A stretch of DNA of 64,000 nucleotides from Pseudomonas monsensis (GCF_014268495.2 NZ_CP077087.1:541001-605000); one strand, 5' to 3'; shown: positions 16,655 to 25,681, counted from the stretch's first letter. The notes: generated from the letters alone by a model not told the origin. Numbers and translations: made by a program.

Positions 16655-17080
16655 ATGTCCACCCCTCAACGCACCGACTACCCACACTTCCAGCCCATCA
16701 CCACACGCTGGCACGACAACGACGCTTACGGTCACGTCAACAATGTGACCTACTACAGCTTCTTCGACACAGCCGTGAACACCTACCTGATTCAGGTCGG
16801 TGGTCTGGATATTCATGATGGCGAGGTGGTGGGGTTTGTGGTCAGTTCGTCGTGTGATTACTTTGCCTCGATCGCGTTTCCCGATCTGATCGAAGTCGGT
16901 CTGCGAGTCGGCAAGCTGGGCAACAGTTCGGTGCAATACGAACTGGCGGTGTTCAAGGTGGGGGAGTTCGAGGCGTGCGCAGCGGGGCGTTTTGTCCATG
17001 TCTTCGTGGAGCGGACGAGCAATCAGCCGGTTCCGATTCCAGGCCGGTTGCGTGAAGCCCTGGAGCGTCTGCTGGTTTGA
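16655..17080 (+). CDS. Acyl-CoA thioesterase (hotdog fold, 4HBT type)
   Basis: 141 residues. The 4HBT signature WHDNDAYGHVNNVTYYSFFD carries the catalytic aspartate region; the rest is a single hotdog domain. Such enzymes hydrolyse acyl-CoA in the cytoplasm. It follows the IS481 element by 61 bases; AGGAGAG precedes the ATG. Gene order in P. aeruginosa (PA5185-PA5188, from memory) suggests it once belonged with the 3-hydroxyacyl-CoA dehydrogenase at 13918 and has been separated by the insertion. Confidence 0.88.
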   Translation: MSTPQRTDYPHFQPITTRWHDNDAYGHVNNVTYYSFFDTAVNTYLIQVGGLDIHDGEVVGFVVSSSCDYFASIAFPDLIEVGLRVGKLGNSSVQYELAVFKVGEFEACAAGRFVHVFVERTSNQPVPIPGRLREALERLLV

Positions 17081-17091
17081 ACCGGGGCAAA

Positions 17092-17121
17092 AAAAATCGC
17101 AGCCCAAGGGCTGCGATTTTT
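17092..17121. terminator. Bidirectional intrinsic terminator
   Basis: AAAAATCGCAGCCC pairs perfectly with GGGCTGCGATTTTT across a two-base loop. It serves both the thioesterase gene and the convergent glycine-zipper gene. Confidence 0.9.
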
Positions 17122-17144
17122 GCTTTCCCGCGTAACGCAATGCG

Positions 17145-17621
17145 TCAGTCGCGATAGTAGCGGTGATGCTTGCGATGGCCATAGGCGTGACCGCGACCAC
17201 GGTGGTCATCGCGGTAGTAGCGACGGTCACGACCGCGATCGTAATGACGACCTTCGTCATTGCTCTGGTTGCCCATGTAGTTGCCCAGCGCGCCACCGGC
17301 GCCGCCACCTGCTGCGGCGCCGATCAGGCTGCCGGTGGTGCCGCCCATGCTGCGGCCGACCACGTTACCGCCGGCTGCGCCCAATGCACCGCCAATGGCG
17401 GCTTCGCCACGGCTGTGTTTGTTGGCGCCCACCGCGCTACCACCCGCGCCGCCCAGGGCTGCGCCAATGGTTGAACCTGTGCTGCCGCCTAAAGACTGAC
17501 CGACGACCGAGCCAAGAACCCCGCCCAATGCGCCGCCCACACCTGCTTCGGTGGTGCCTCCGGCAGAAGCGAAGCCACTGACCAGGCCAAGGGACAACAA
17601 GAGAATCGAGGAGAACTTCAT
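17145..17621 (-). CDS. Glycine-zipper envelope protein
   Basis: 158 residues. A signal peptide (MKFSSILLLSLGLVSGFASA) is followed by about 90 residues of glycine-zipper repeats (GGALGGVLGSVVGQ, GAALGGAGGSAVGA, GAAAGGGAGGALG), a pattern that packs helices in membranes, and a tail rich in R, H, Y and D (HYDRGRDRRYYRDDHRGRG). This is the YMGG/Gly-zipper type of exported protein; molecular role unknown. Start has AGGAG ahead. Convergent with the thioesterase gene. Confidence 0.8.
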   Translation of the reverse strand: MKFSSILLLSLGLVSGFASAGGTTEAGVGGALGGVLGSVVGQSLGGSTGSTIGAALGGAGGSAVGANKHSRGEAAIGGALGAAGGNVVGRSMGGTTGSLIGAAAGGGAGGALGNYMGNQSNDEGRHYDRGRDRRYYRDDHRGRGHAYGHRKHHRYYRD

Positions 17622-17703
17622 AGAGGAGCCTCAAAGGGATGACGGCGCCGATCCTGAGGCTGTGTAACAAGGCTGACAATCGAAATCCGACGAATAACAC
17701 GAC

Positions 17704-17713
17704 TTGTATACAA
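17704..17713. promoter_or_regulatory. Palindrome TTGTATACAA, candidate GntR-type operator
   Basis: A perfect 10-base palindrome inside the 346-base gap 17622-17967. TTGTATACAA-like sites are bound by some FCD-type GntR regulators. No such regulator is adjacent. Confidence 0.3.
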
Positions 17714-17779
17714 TTATGCAAGTTACTGTTTTGTATGCGGAACTTAAGCGATTTTTGCCGGTCTTTAGCTACTTCGGAC

Positions 17780-17810
17780 AGGCCGCTTTTGTGAAAAAGC
17801 GGCCTTTTTT
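17780..17810 (+). terminator. Orphan intrinsic terminator
   Basis: AGGCCGCTTTT and AAAAGCGGCCT form a stem followed by a T run on the plus strand. No plus-strand gene lies between it and the divergent gene at 17621, so it may end a small RNA. Confidence 0.7.
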
Positions 17811-17861
17811 GTGGGCGTTTGAAAAGTGCACAGTACAAAGAATTGCATTGAATCGGCGACC

Positions 17862-17949
17862 GCTATCGCGAGCAGGCTCACTCCTGCGGTGACCGAGTTC
17901 CTATAGATGGAACACGTTCAACTGTAGGAGTGAGCCTGCTCGCGATAGC
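17862..17949. repeat. REP inverted pair
   Basis: GCTATCGCGAGCAGGCTCAC... at 17862-17887 is repeated in reverse complement at 17924-17949 with one mismatch over 26 bases. This is the typical Pseudomonas REP core (CGCGAGCAGGCTCACTCCTGC type). Confidence 0.85.
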
Positions 17950-17967
17950 AATGGTGCTGACCCCGTA

Positions 17968-20316
17968 TCAAGCGGACTTGGCCATGATCAACCCGCTCTC
18001 ACTCGCCGCTTCCAGCCGGATCGCAATGAATTTCGACGTCGGTGTATGGCTGCCATCCCCGGTGCTTTCCAGCGGCACCAGCGGATTCACTTCCGGATAG
18101 TAAGCCGCCGCCTGACCCGCAGGAATATCAAACGCCAGTAAGGTGAAGCCCTTCACCCGGCGCTCGCGACCGTCGTCCCACAGCGAGACGATGTCGGCTT
18201 TCTGCCCCGGACGGAAGCCCAGGCGAATGATGTCGGCCTCGTTGACGAACAGCACATCACGCTGCCCTTTGACCCCGCGATAACGGTCGTCGAGACCATA
18301 AATCGTGGTGTTGTACTGGTCGTGAGAGCGCATCGACTGCAGGATCAGGTCCGGCAGTTGCCCGGTGGCACGAGTGCGTTCGTGGACAAGGTCTTTCGGC
18401 AGCAGGTTCGCGCGGAAGTTGGCGCGGCCCGACGGTGTGTTCCACTTGCGCGCGCCGGCGCTGTTGCCAAGGTAGAACCCCCCCGGGTTCTTGATCTTCT
18501 CATTGAAGTCTTTGAAGTTCGGGATGGTGTCGGCGATCAGCTCGCGGATACGCCCGTAGTCGGCCGCCAGCCAGTGCCAGTCCACCGGTTTGCTGCCCAG
18601 TGTGGCGGCGGCAATGCCGGCAATGATCGCCGGCTCCGAACGCATCTGGTTCGACAGCGGCTGCAACTGGCCATTGGAGGCGTGGACCATGCTGAATGAG
18701 TCTTCCACGGTGACCGCTTGCGGCCCTTCGGTCTGGATGTCGATGTCGGTACGACCGAGGCACGGCAGGATCAGCGCGTCCTTGCCGTGGGCCAGGTGGC
18801 TGCGATTGAGTTTGGTGCTGATCTGCACGGTCAGGTCGCAATTGCTCAGCGCCTGGAACGTGCGCGGGCTGTCCGGCGTCGCCTGGGCAAAGTTGCCGCC
18901 CAGACCGATGAAGACTTTCGCGCGGCCTTCGGCCATCGCATGGATCGCCTCGACCACGTTGTGCCCGTTGTGGCGCGGCACCTTGAACTGGAAACGCCGC
19001 TCCAGTGAATCGAGGAACGCCACCGGCGGCCGTTCATTGATACCCATCGTGCGATCGCCCTGCACGTTGCTGTGGCCACGCACCGGGCACAGGCCGGCGC
19101 CCGGTTTGCCGATGTTGCCGCGCAGCAGCATCAGGTTGGCGATTTCCTGGATGGTCGGCACCGAATGGCGATGCTGGGTGATACCCATTGCCCAGCACAT
19201 GATCACGTTCTTGCCTTTGGCATACATGCGTGCGGCTTGCTCGATCTCGACCAGGGTCAGGCCGGATTGCGTGACGATCTGTTCCCATGGTGTGTCATCG
19301 ACGACCCCGAGATACTCCAGCACGTTGGCACTGTGGGCGTTGAGGAAGTCATGGTCGAACACCGCCGGCGCGCCGGTTTTCTGCGCGTCGCGTTCCCACT
19401 GCAGGAGGAATTTGGCCATGCCGCGCAGGACCGCCATGTCACCGCCCAGCGCCGGGCGGAAATACGCGGTGTTGGTCGGCTTGTCGCCGTTGGTGAGCAT
19501 TTCGAGCGGATGCTGCGGGTGCTGGAAACGCTCCAGACCGCGCTCTTTCAGCGGATTGATGCAGACCACCTGTGCGCCCCGTTTCACCGCTTCACGCAGC
19601 GGTTCGAGCATACGCGGGTGGTTGGTGCCGGGGTTCTGGCCCCAGACGAAAATCGCGTCGGCGTGTTCGAAGTCGTCGAAGGTCACGGTGCCTTTACCGA
19701 CGCCAACGCTTTGCGCCAGTGCCACACCGCTGGCCTCGTGGCACATGTTCGAACAGTCGGGGAAGTTGTTGGTGCCGTAGGCGCGCACGAACAGCTGGTA
19801 CAGATACGCCGCTTCGTTGCTGGCGCGACCGGAGGTGTAGAACTCGGCCAGATCCGGGCTCGGCAAGCCTTGCAGGTGTTTGGCAATCAGCGCGTAGGCG
19901 TCGTCCCAGCTGATCGGCTTGTAGCGATCGGTCTCGGCGTCGTAGACCATCGGTTCGGTCAGGCGACCCTGATACTCCAGCCAGTAGTCACTCTGTTCCA
20001 GCAGCGAGGTCACGCTGTGTTTGGCGAAGAACTTCGCATCCACGCGACGCTTGGTCGCTTCCCAGTTCACCGCTTTGGCGCCGTTCTCGCAGAACTTGAC
20101 CATGCCGCTTTCCGGCGAATCGCCCCAGGCGCAGCCCGGGCAGTCGAAACCGCCGTTCTGGTTGGTTTTGAGCATCATGCGCAGGTTTTTCAGCGCGTTG
20201 TCGCTGGTCAACCAGGCCTGGGCCACACTGATCAGGGCACCCCAGCCGCCGGCGGCACCTTTATAAGGTTTGTAGCGCGGGACAGGTTTCTGGTCGGCTT
20301 GATGATGTTGGCTCAC
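17968..20316 (-). CDS. FdhF/YdeP-family molybdopterin oxidoreductase
   Basis: 782 residues. The molybdopterin oxidoreductase domain spans about 110-520 and a dinucleotide-binding domain about 640-760. The N terminus has CPGC (C59, C62) and C76; DCSNMCHEASG has C192 at the position that holds the (seleno)cysteine ligand of Mo in formate dehydrogenases. Best fit is the FdhF/YdeP (TIGR01701) group; some members are linked to acid resistance, and formate as substrate is likely but not proven. It overlaps fdhD by four bases, which strongly ties it to a sulfurated Mo cofactor enzyme. Confidence 0.9.
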   Translation of the reverse strand: MSQHHQADQKPVPRYKPYKGAAGGWGALISVAQAWLTSDNALKNLRMMLKTNQNGGFDCPGCAWGDSPESGMVKFCENGAKAVNWEATKRRVDAKFFAKHSVTSLLEQSDYWLEYQGRLTEPMVYDAETDRYKPISWDDAYALIAKHLQGLPSPDLAEFYTSGRASNEAAYLYQLFVRAYGTNNFPDCSNMCHEASGVALAQSVGVGKGTVTFDDFEHADAIFVWGQNPGTNHPRMLEPLREAVKRGAQVVCINPLKERGLERFQHPQHPLEMLTNGDKPTNTAYFRPALGGDMAVLRGMAKFLLQWERDAQKTGAPAVFDHDFLNAHSANVLEYLGVVDDTPWEQIVTQSGLTLVEIEQAARMYAKGKNVIMCWAMGITQHRHSVPTIQEIANLMLLRGNIGKPGAGLCPVRGHSNVQGDRTMGINERPPVAFLDSLERRFQFKVPRHNGHNVVEAIHAMAEGRAKVFIGLGGNFAQATPDSPRTFQALSNCDLTVQISTKLNRSHLAHGKDALILPCLGRTDIDIQTEGPQAVTVEDSFSMVHASNGQLQPLSNQMRSEPAIIAGIAAATLGSKPVDWHWLAADYGRIRELIADTIPNFKDFNEKIKNPGGFYLGNSAGARKWNTPSGRANFRANLLPKDLVHERTRATGQLPDLILQSMRSHDQYNTTIYGLDDRYRGVKGQRDVLFVNEADIIRLGFRPGQKADIVSLWDDGRERRVKGFTLLAFDIPAGQAAAYYPEVNPLVPLESTGDGSHTPTSKFIAIRLEAASESGLIMAKSA

Positions 20317-21152
20317 GCTTGATTCTCCATCGCGGGGCTATACACCCGCGGCGCACTTTTCTGCGGCAGGTGGATGAGATTGAGGTTATGTCGACGGGCC
20401 CATTGCACGGCGAGGCCCGTGGGTGCGGACAGGCTGACCAGGGTCTGGATGCCGGCGCGCAAAACTTTCTGGATCAATTCGAGGCTGCAACGGCTGGTGA
20501 CGATCGCCAGGCCGCCGTCTGTGGATAACTTCTGGCGGATCAAGCCGCCGATCAATTTGTCGAGGGCGTTGTGCCGGCCGATGTCTTCGCGGCCGAGCAG
20601 CAATTCGCCGCTGGCATTCATGAACACCGCCGCGTGCACGGCGCCGCAGTGCTGGCCCAACGGTTGAAACGCACTGATGCGCTGACGCAAGCCGTCGAGC
20701 CATTCAATGGGTGGCAGCGGTGCACCGGGCAGCACCTTCAGGTCGGGCAAGGCCTGCTCGACCGCTTCAACGCCGCAGAGCCCGCAACCGCTGGTACCGG
20801 CCAGTTGCCGACGCTGTTGCTTGAGGTTCCAGAAGGCGCGGTTGGCAATGGTCACTTGCGCGTATTGCGCCGAGCCGGCGCCGCTCAGTTGCAGGTCATA
20901 GATATCGCTGGCGTCCTCGATGATGCCGCTGCCGAGGCTGAAACCGACGATGAAGTCTTCCAGATCCGTCGGTGTCACCAGCATCACCGCCTGGCTGATG
21001 CCGTTGTAGGCGATCGCCAACGCGACTTCCTCGGCCAGCGCGGTGCTGGCCGATTCCACAAGGGGTAGATCGCTGTAACTGTACGTCTGGCTGGCGGCGG
21101 GCGCGGGCGTTTCGAGTGCAGGCGCCGCGCAGGCTGGGCGCTTGGCGTTCAT
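20313..21152 (-). CDS. fdhD: FdhD, sulfurtransferase for formate dehydrogenase
   Basis: 279 residues. The conserved CGLCG motif (GTSGCGLCGVEAVE, around residues 122-127) provides the cysteines that carry sulfur from IscS to the molybdenum cofactor. Other family blocks are DLEDFIVGFSLGSGII, GREDIGRHNALDKLIG and SAPTGLAVQWA. It precedes the FdhF-like gene with a four-base overlap, and a LysR gene is just upstream, so the three probably work together. Confidence 0.93.
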   Translation of the reverse strand: MNAKRPACAAPALETPAPAASQTYSYSDLPLVESASTALAEEVALAIAYNGISQAVMLVTPTDLEDFIVGFSLGSGIIEDASDIYDLQLSGAGSAQYAQVTIANRAFWNLKQQRRQLAGTSGCGLCGVEAVEQALPDLKVLPGAPLPPIEWLDGLRQRISAFQPLGQHCGAVHAAVFMNASGELLLGREDIGRHNALDKLIGGLIRQKLSTDGGLAIVTSRCSLELIQKVLRAGIQTLVSLSAPTGLAVQWARRHNLNLIHLPQKSAPRVYSPAMENQA

Positions 21153-21244
21153 GGCATCACCAACGGATTGATCAACGTTAAGACTAGGCGCGGCAACTTG
21201 TCGCGTCTAATCGCTACTGTCGATCTATTGATAGATGTGGTCGA

Positions 21245-22132
21245 TCAAGTGCTTGCCGGTGATTTCTGATACAGCGCGAAACAGGCCTCGGCCAGCGCTG
21301 AACGCGGGGCGCCACGGCGCATGATCAGGCCCATTGGGGCGAGGGTCTGGGCGTTTTCGATCGGTTGCAGGCGCAGGTGATCGGTGAGTTTTTCCAGGCC
21401 ACCGTCCAGCGGCATGATCGCGCAGCAAAAGCCGCCGTGCACAGCCTGTAACAATTGATGGACGGCATCGGTTTGTAACAGTGGCTGCGGGGTCAGGCCA
21501 CGGCTGTGGAAATTGTGGTCGATGGACTGACGAAAATGCATCCCGCTGGTCAGCATGCCCAGCGGCAGTTCGATCAGCGCTTCCCAGCTCAACGCGGCCT
21601 CGCCGAAGGAAAAACTGCGCTGGTCATACAGCAGCCCCATGCGGGTCTCGCTGAAAGCCAGTGATTCGAAACGTTCATGATCCAGGCGATCGAGGTAGGA
21701 CACACCGAGGTCGATGCGGTTGTTCGCCAGGTGTTCGAGGATCTGCTCGGAACTCAGCGCCGACATTTCGAAACGCAGGTTCGGGTGCGCCACATGCAAA
21801 CGTTGCATCAGTGGCAGCGGATCAAAACTCGACAGCGGCACGACACCCAGCCGCAACGTGCCGATGAGGTTGCCGCGACACGCCGCCGCTTCCGCCTGCA
21901 GTCCGTCGTAAGCGGCCATCACGGAACGCGCCCACGCCAGCACTCGCTCGCCCGGCGCGGTAAAACCCTCAAAGCGCTGACCGCGATTGACCAGCGGCAG
22001 GTCGAGCTCTTCTTCAAGGCTGCGTAGACGCATCGACAACGTCGGTTGCGTGATGTGGCAGCGGGCGGCGGCCTGGCCGAAGTGGCGGGTTTCGTCGAGG
22101 GCGATGAGGAATTTCAGCTGCTTGATGTCCAT
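21245..22132 (-). CDS. LysR-family transcriptional regulator
   Basis: 295 residues. N-terminal winged helix-turn-helix (MDIKQLKFLIALDETRHFGQ, CHITQPTLSMRLRSLEEELD), then an LTTR substrate-binding domain. The sequence is of the OxyR/CynR-like branch but lacks an obvious peroxide-sensing cysteine pair. It lies directly upstream of fdhD in the same direction, 92 bases apart, and may regulate the formate dehydrogenase genes; that link is by position only. Confidence 0.85.
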   Translation of the reverse strand: MDIKQLKFLIALDETRHFGQAAARCHITQPTLSMRLRSLEEELDLPLVNRGQRFEGFTAPGERVLAWARSVMAAYDGLQAEAAACRGNLIGTLRLGVVPLSSFDPLPLMQRLHVAHPNLRFEMSALSSEQILEHLANNRIDLGVSYLDRLDHERFESLAFSETRMGLLYDQRSFSFGEAALSWEALIELPLGMLTSGMHFRQSIDHNFHSRGLTPQPLLQTDAVHQLLQAVHGGFCCAIMPLDGGLEKLTDHLRLQPIENAQTLAPMGLIMRRGAPRSALAEACFALYQKSPAST

Positions 22133-22270
22133 CTTCGCTCCGGTGAGTGCTGGCAGGGGTGGCGATTCTAGCGCTTGCGCGGGGCCAGGGTCATTGGTCG
22201 GCCTGGAACCGGGTATGGCTGATGTGGTCTAGGCTTGAACGTCTGGATCCCCAATCAAGGAGTGTGCGCT

Positions 22271-22711
22271 ATGAGTCTGTTGAGCTTTGTGAAAGAAGCC
22301 GGCGAGAAGCTGATTGATCTGCTGACCCCGGGTAATGCCAATGCCAGCGAGCAGTTGAAGGAACACATCAGCAAGGTCGGGCTGGGCAATCCGAATGTGC
22401 AGGCCACCGTCGACGGTGACAAGGTCACGGTCACCGGTGAAGTGGCGAGCCAGGAGGAAAAGGAAAAGATTTTGCTGGCCGTGGGTAACATTGCCGGTAT
22501 CGGCAGTGTGGAGGACCAGATCACCGTGACCGGGCCGGTGGTCGTGGCCGCCGAGTTTGTCGAAGTGAAGGCCGGGGACACGCTCAGTGCGATCTCGTTG
22601 CGGGTTTACGGCAACGCCAACCAATACCAGAAAATCTTCGAAGCCAACAAACCGATGCTCAAGGATGTGAACAAGATTTATCCAGGACAGAAGCTTCGTA
22701 TTCCGAAGTAA
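22271..22711 (+). CDS. lysM: BON-LysM domain protein (YgaU/Kbp type)
   Basis: 146 residues from the ATG at 22271, which has AAGGAG nine bases ahead; the frame extends 12 codons further without a site. A BON domain covers about 25-90 (VDGDKVTVTGEVASQEEKEK) and a LysM domain about 97-145 (VKAGDTLSAISLRVYGNANQ). This is the architecture and size of E. coli YgaU/Kbp, a cytoplasmic potassium-binding protein. No signal peptide. Confidence 0.9.
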   Translation: MSLLSFVKEAGEKLIDLLTPGNANASEQLKEHISKVGLGNPNVQATVDGDKVTVTGEVASQEEKEKILLAVGNIAGIGSVEDQITVTGPVVVAAEFVEVKAGDTLSAISLRVYGNANQYQKIFEANKPMLKDVNKIYPGQKLRIPK

Positions 22712-22724
22712 AGCCAAACCTTTG

Positions 22725-22858
22725 TGGCGAGGACGCTTGCTCCCGCTGGGCCGCGCAACGGCCCCCAAACCGGCAAGTGCGAGATGCGTGAGTCTGCGCG
22801 TCTGTCGAGAACGGGAGGGCTTCGGCCTCCAGTGGGAGCAAGCTTCCTCGGCACAATG
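22725..22858. repeat. REP-like inverted pair
   Basis: GGCGAGGACGCTTGCTCCCG at the left and GGGAGCAAGCTTCCTCGGC at the right are inverted REP-type arms, with GGAGGGCTTCGGCCTCC as an inner hairpin. They separate the convergent lysM and yrfG genes. Confidence 0.6.
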
Positions 22859-22861
22859 GAT

Positions 22862-23524
22862 TTACAAGCCTGAGATCAGGTCGCGGTAATCCTCGACCGC
22901 CGCAAACTCGGCTGTGTCCTTCGGCCCTTTGCGGCTGTCCGGCTCCTTGACCGCCAGCAGATGCGCCACGCCAAAACGCCGCGCACTGCGCAGAATCGGC
23001 AACGTATCGTCGATAAACAGGCTGCGTGCCGGATCAAAGTCGATATCTGCCTGCAAGGCATCCCAGAACTGCGGATTTTCCTTGGGGAAACCGTAGTCGT
23101 GGGAGCTGATCAGCCGTTCGAAATACGGCGCCAGCTCGATCCGTTCCAGTTTCAGCGACAGCGAATCACGGTGGGCGTTGGTGATCATGATCACCCGCTT
23201 GCCAGCGTTTTTGATCGCTTGCAGAAAGGTGTCGGCATCCGGGCGCAACGCGATCAAATGCGCCGTTTCCAACTTCAGTTCACGCACCGATAGTTTCAGC
23301 TCGGCACTCCAGAAATCCAGGCAATACCATTGCAACTGGCCGGCGTGGCGTTCGAACAGCGGCTGCAATTCCATCTCGGCCATCGTCCGGCTCACCCCGT
23401 GCAGGTCGGCGTAACGCTGGGGCAGGTGTTCCAGCCAGAAATGATTGTCGAAGTGCAGATCCAGCAACGTACCGTCCATGTCCAGCAGAACGGTATCAAT
23501 GTCAGACCACGGTAAAGAAGGCAT
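22862..23524 (-). CDS. yrfG: HAD-family GMP/IMP nucleotidase
   Basis: 220 residues. HAD motif I is DMDGTLLDLHFDN (nucleophile D15, acid D17), motif II ITNAHRDS, motif III lysine in DYGFPKENPQFW and motif IV FIDDTLPILRSA. Small helical cap between motifs I and II. This closely matches YrfG, which in E. coli dephosphorylates GMP and IMP. It is divergent from nudE, another nucleotide-hydrolysing enzyme, with 88 bases between. Confidence 0.88.
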   Translation of the reverse strand: MPSLPWSDIDTVLLDMDGTLLDLHFDNHFWLEHLPQRYADLHGVSRTMAEMELQPLFERHAGQLQWYCLDFWSAELKLSVRELKLETAHLIALRPDADTFLQAIKNAGKRVIMITNAHRDSLSLKLERIELAPYFERLISSHDYGFPKENPQFWDALQADIDFDPARSLFIDDTLPILRSARRFGVAHLLAVKEPDSRKGPKDTAEFAAVEDYRDLISGL

Positions 23525-23612
23525 GGCAACGTCTCGAGCGGTAGAAAGATATCCGACATAAACAATCGGGAAAGCCGCGTTATAGTAGCGCGTTCACGCC
23601 AAGGAGCTTTGC

Positions 23613-24179
23613 ATGCGCCAGAAACCCACCGTACTTGCCCGCGAGATCGTCGCCACCAGTCGCCTGTTTTGTGTCGAAGAACTGAAGCTGCGTTTCTCCA
23701 ATGGTGTGGAGCGTACCTACGAGCGTTTGGTCGGCAAAGGTGCGGGCTACGGCGCGGTGATGATTGTGGCGATGCTCGATGCCGAACACGCGGTGCTGGT
23801 CGAAGAATATTGCGGCGGCACTGACGAATACGAATTGTCGCTGCCCAAAGGCTTGATCGAACCGGGTGAGGATGTGCTGGCGGCGGCCGAGCGTGAGCTC
23901 AAGGAAGAGGCCGGTTTCGGCGCACGCCAACTGGAGCACCTGACCGAGCTGTCATTGTCGCCCGGTTACATGAGCCAGAAAATCCAGGTGGTGCTTGCCA
24001 CCGATCTGTACGAAGAGCGTCTGGAGGGTGATGAGCCCGAGCCGATGCGGGTCGACAAGATCAACCTGCGTGAACTGTCGGCGCTGGCGCAAAACCCGCA
24101 ATTCTCCGAAGGCCGCGCACTGGCCGCGCTTTATCTGACTCGTGATCTGCTGACGCAGCGCGGGTACTTTACGTCATGA
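23613..24179 (+). CDS. nudE: NudE, ADP-compounds Nudix hydrolase
   Basis: 188 residues. A complete Nudix box at 80-102 with REL and EEAGF elements (REEXXEE core as RELKEEAGF), preceded by YELSLPKG. NudE cleaves ADP-ribose, Ap3A and NADH-type substrates. It overlaps cysQ by four bases, which implies a nucleotide-housekeeping operon (nudE-cysQ), the order also found in gammaproteobacteria. Confidence 0.92.
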   Translation: MRQKPTVLAREIVATSRLFCVEELKLRFSNGVERTYERLVGKGAGYGAVMIVAMLDAEHAVLVEEYCGGTDEYELSLPKGLIEPGEDVLAAAERELKEEAGFGARQLEHLTELSLSPGYMSQKIQVVLATDLYEERLEGDEPEPMRVDKINLRELSALAQNPQFSEGRALAALYLTRDLLTQRGYFTS

Positions 24180-25018
24180 GTGAGGTGTCGATGAATTTTC
24201 CCCATCCATTGATGGCGCCGGTGGTCGAACTCGCCTTGCAGGCCGGCGAGGCGATTTTGCCGTTCTGGCGCGCCGGCGTTGAAGTCAGTGCCAAGTCCGA
24301 TGATTCGCCGGTGACCGCTGCGGATCTGGCGGCGCATCATCTGATCCTCGCCGGGCTGACGGCGCTCGATCCGGATATTCCGGTGTTGTCCGAAGAGGAC
24401 GCCGATATTCCGCAAGCCGTGCGCGCCGGATGGCAGCGCTGGTGGCTGGTCGATCCGCTGGATGGGACCAAGGAGTTCATCAGCGGCAGCGAAGAATTCA
24501 CCGTCAACATCGCGCTGATCGAAAACGGTCGCGTGGTGTTTGGCGTGGTTTCGATGCCGACCAATGGTCGCTTCTACGTCGGCGGCGCCGGGCTGGGTGC
24601 CTGGCGTTGCGACAAGGACGGGACGCCGGTGTCGATTCAGGTGCGCGATGTACCAGGGCCGGGCGAGGCCTTTACGGTGGTCGCCAGTCGTCGGCATTCG
24701 AGCCCTGAGCAAGAGCGGTTGCTGGCCGGGTTGAGTGCGAGCCTGGGCGAGCTACAACTGGCGAATATCGGCAGTTCGTTGAAGTTTTGCCTGCTGGCCG
24801 AAGGCGCGGCGGATTGCTACCCGCGCCTGGCGCCGACGTCGCAATGGGACACCGCGGCGGCACAGGGCGTGCTTGAGGGTGCCGGCGGCGAGGTGCTGGA
24901 TCTGCAGGGCGAAGCGTTCTGTTATCCCGCGCGGGAATCGCTGCTCAATGAATTCTTTCTGGCGCTGCCGGCGAAAGCGACGTGGCGTTCCAGATTGCTG
25001 GAGCTGGCTCGGGGGTAA
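24176..25018 (+). CDS. cysQ: CysQ, 3'(2'),5'-bisphosphate nucleotidase
   Basis: 280 residues. Inositol-monophosphatase-fold motifs: SDDSPVTAADLAAH, LSEEDAD, the metal site DPLDGTKEFI and WDTAAAQGVLEGAGG. It removes the 3' phosphate from PAP, the by-product of sulfate assimilation. The ATG at 24176 overlaps the nudE stop; a second ATG at 24191 is also possible. Followed by an intergenic repeat element. Confidence 0.92.
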   Translation: MSEVSMNFPHPLMAPVVELALQAGEAILPFWRAGVEVSAKSDDSPVTAADLAAHHLILAGLTALDPDIPVLSEEDADIPQAVRAGWQRWWLVDPLDGTKEFISGSEEFTVNIALIENGRVVFGVVSMPTNGRFYVGGAGLGAWRCDKDGTPVSIQVRDVPGPGEAFTVVASRRHSSPEQERLLAGLSASLGELQLANIGSSLKFCLLAEGAADCYPRLAPTSQWDTAAAQGVLEGAGGEVLDLQGEAFCYPARESLLNEFFLALPAKATWRSRLLELARG

Positions 25019-25036
25019 GTGGGCGGACTCTCGATT

Positions 25037-25215
25037 CCCCTCACCCCAGCCCTCTCCCGGAGGGAGAGGGGGCCGATTGGGGGATGCTGGAGAGATTCAC
25101 CGGCTTGAGCCAGCTTTACTGAATCCATAATCGCTGCCGATCTTTCAGGTCGATGTCTGACGCAAGACCTCTCGGTCAGTCCCCTCTCCCTCCGGGAGAG
25201 GGCCAGGGTGAGGGG
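25037..25215. repeat. Intact intergenic repeat element with inverted ends
   Basis: Runs from CCCCTCACCCCAGCCC to CCAGGGTGAGGGG. The outer 30 or so bases of each side are near-perfect inverted copies, each itself palindromic (CTCTCCC/GGGAGAG). The interior shares blocks with the copy at 15165-16614. It lies between convergent cysQ and the thioesterase gene. Confidence 0.75.
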
Positions 25216-25225
25216 ATTTTGATCT

Positions 25226-25681
25226 TTAGCGGTGCAAAACGTACTGCCCGGTAAATGTCACAGCATCCTCATCACTTCCCGCGTTGACGATCCGCGTATT
25301 GAGCGTCAACCGTGCGCGCCCATAGCGCTGATAGATCGTCAGAAACTTCTTCCAGACCAATGCTTCCGGTGCCGGGCAAATCGCCGTGGCATCACCGGTG
25401 ACCGGCAGTGGATAACTGATCTGGCCTTCCTGAATGACGATGTGCCCGTCTTCGATGCCTTCCTCCTTCAGGCGCAAATGCAGCCAGCCCCAGCCCGCCA
25501 GCACCGCGCCGCAGTAGAGGCTGCCGCCGAACATGGTGCTCTTGTGATTGACGTTCGGCTCCAGCGGCAAGTGCAGACTCAACTGTTGCTCGCGCCAGTC
25601 GAGTACCTTGAGGCCCATCTCGCGGGTCAGCGGAATGTCGTGATGCAGCACCGATTCCAGATAGCGGCTGTCGCGGTTCAT
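25226..25681 (-). CDS. YiiD_C-type thioesterase
   Basis: 151 residues, a single hotdog fold with NVNHKSTMFGGSLYCGAVLAG, which matches the C-terminal thioesterase domain of YiiD (PF09500 as I recall). Substrate unknown. The gene overlaps dctD by four bases and is the last of the rmlC-dctB-dctD run, but a functional tie with the Dct system is not obvious. Confidence 0.75.
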   Translation of the reverse strand: MNRDSRYLESVLHHDIPLTREMGLKVLDWREQQLSLHLPLEPNVNHKSTMFGGSLYCGAVLAGWGWLHLRLKEEGIEDGHIVIQEGQISYPLPVTGDATAICPAPEALVWKKFLTIYQRYGRARLTLNTRIVNAGSDEDAVTFTGQYVLHR

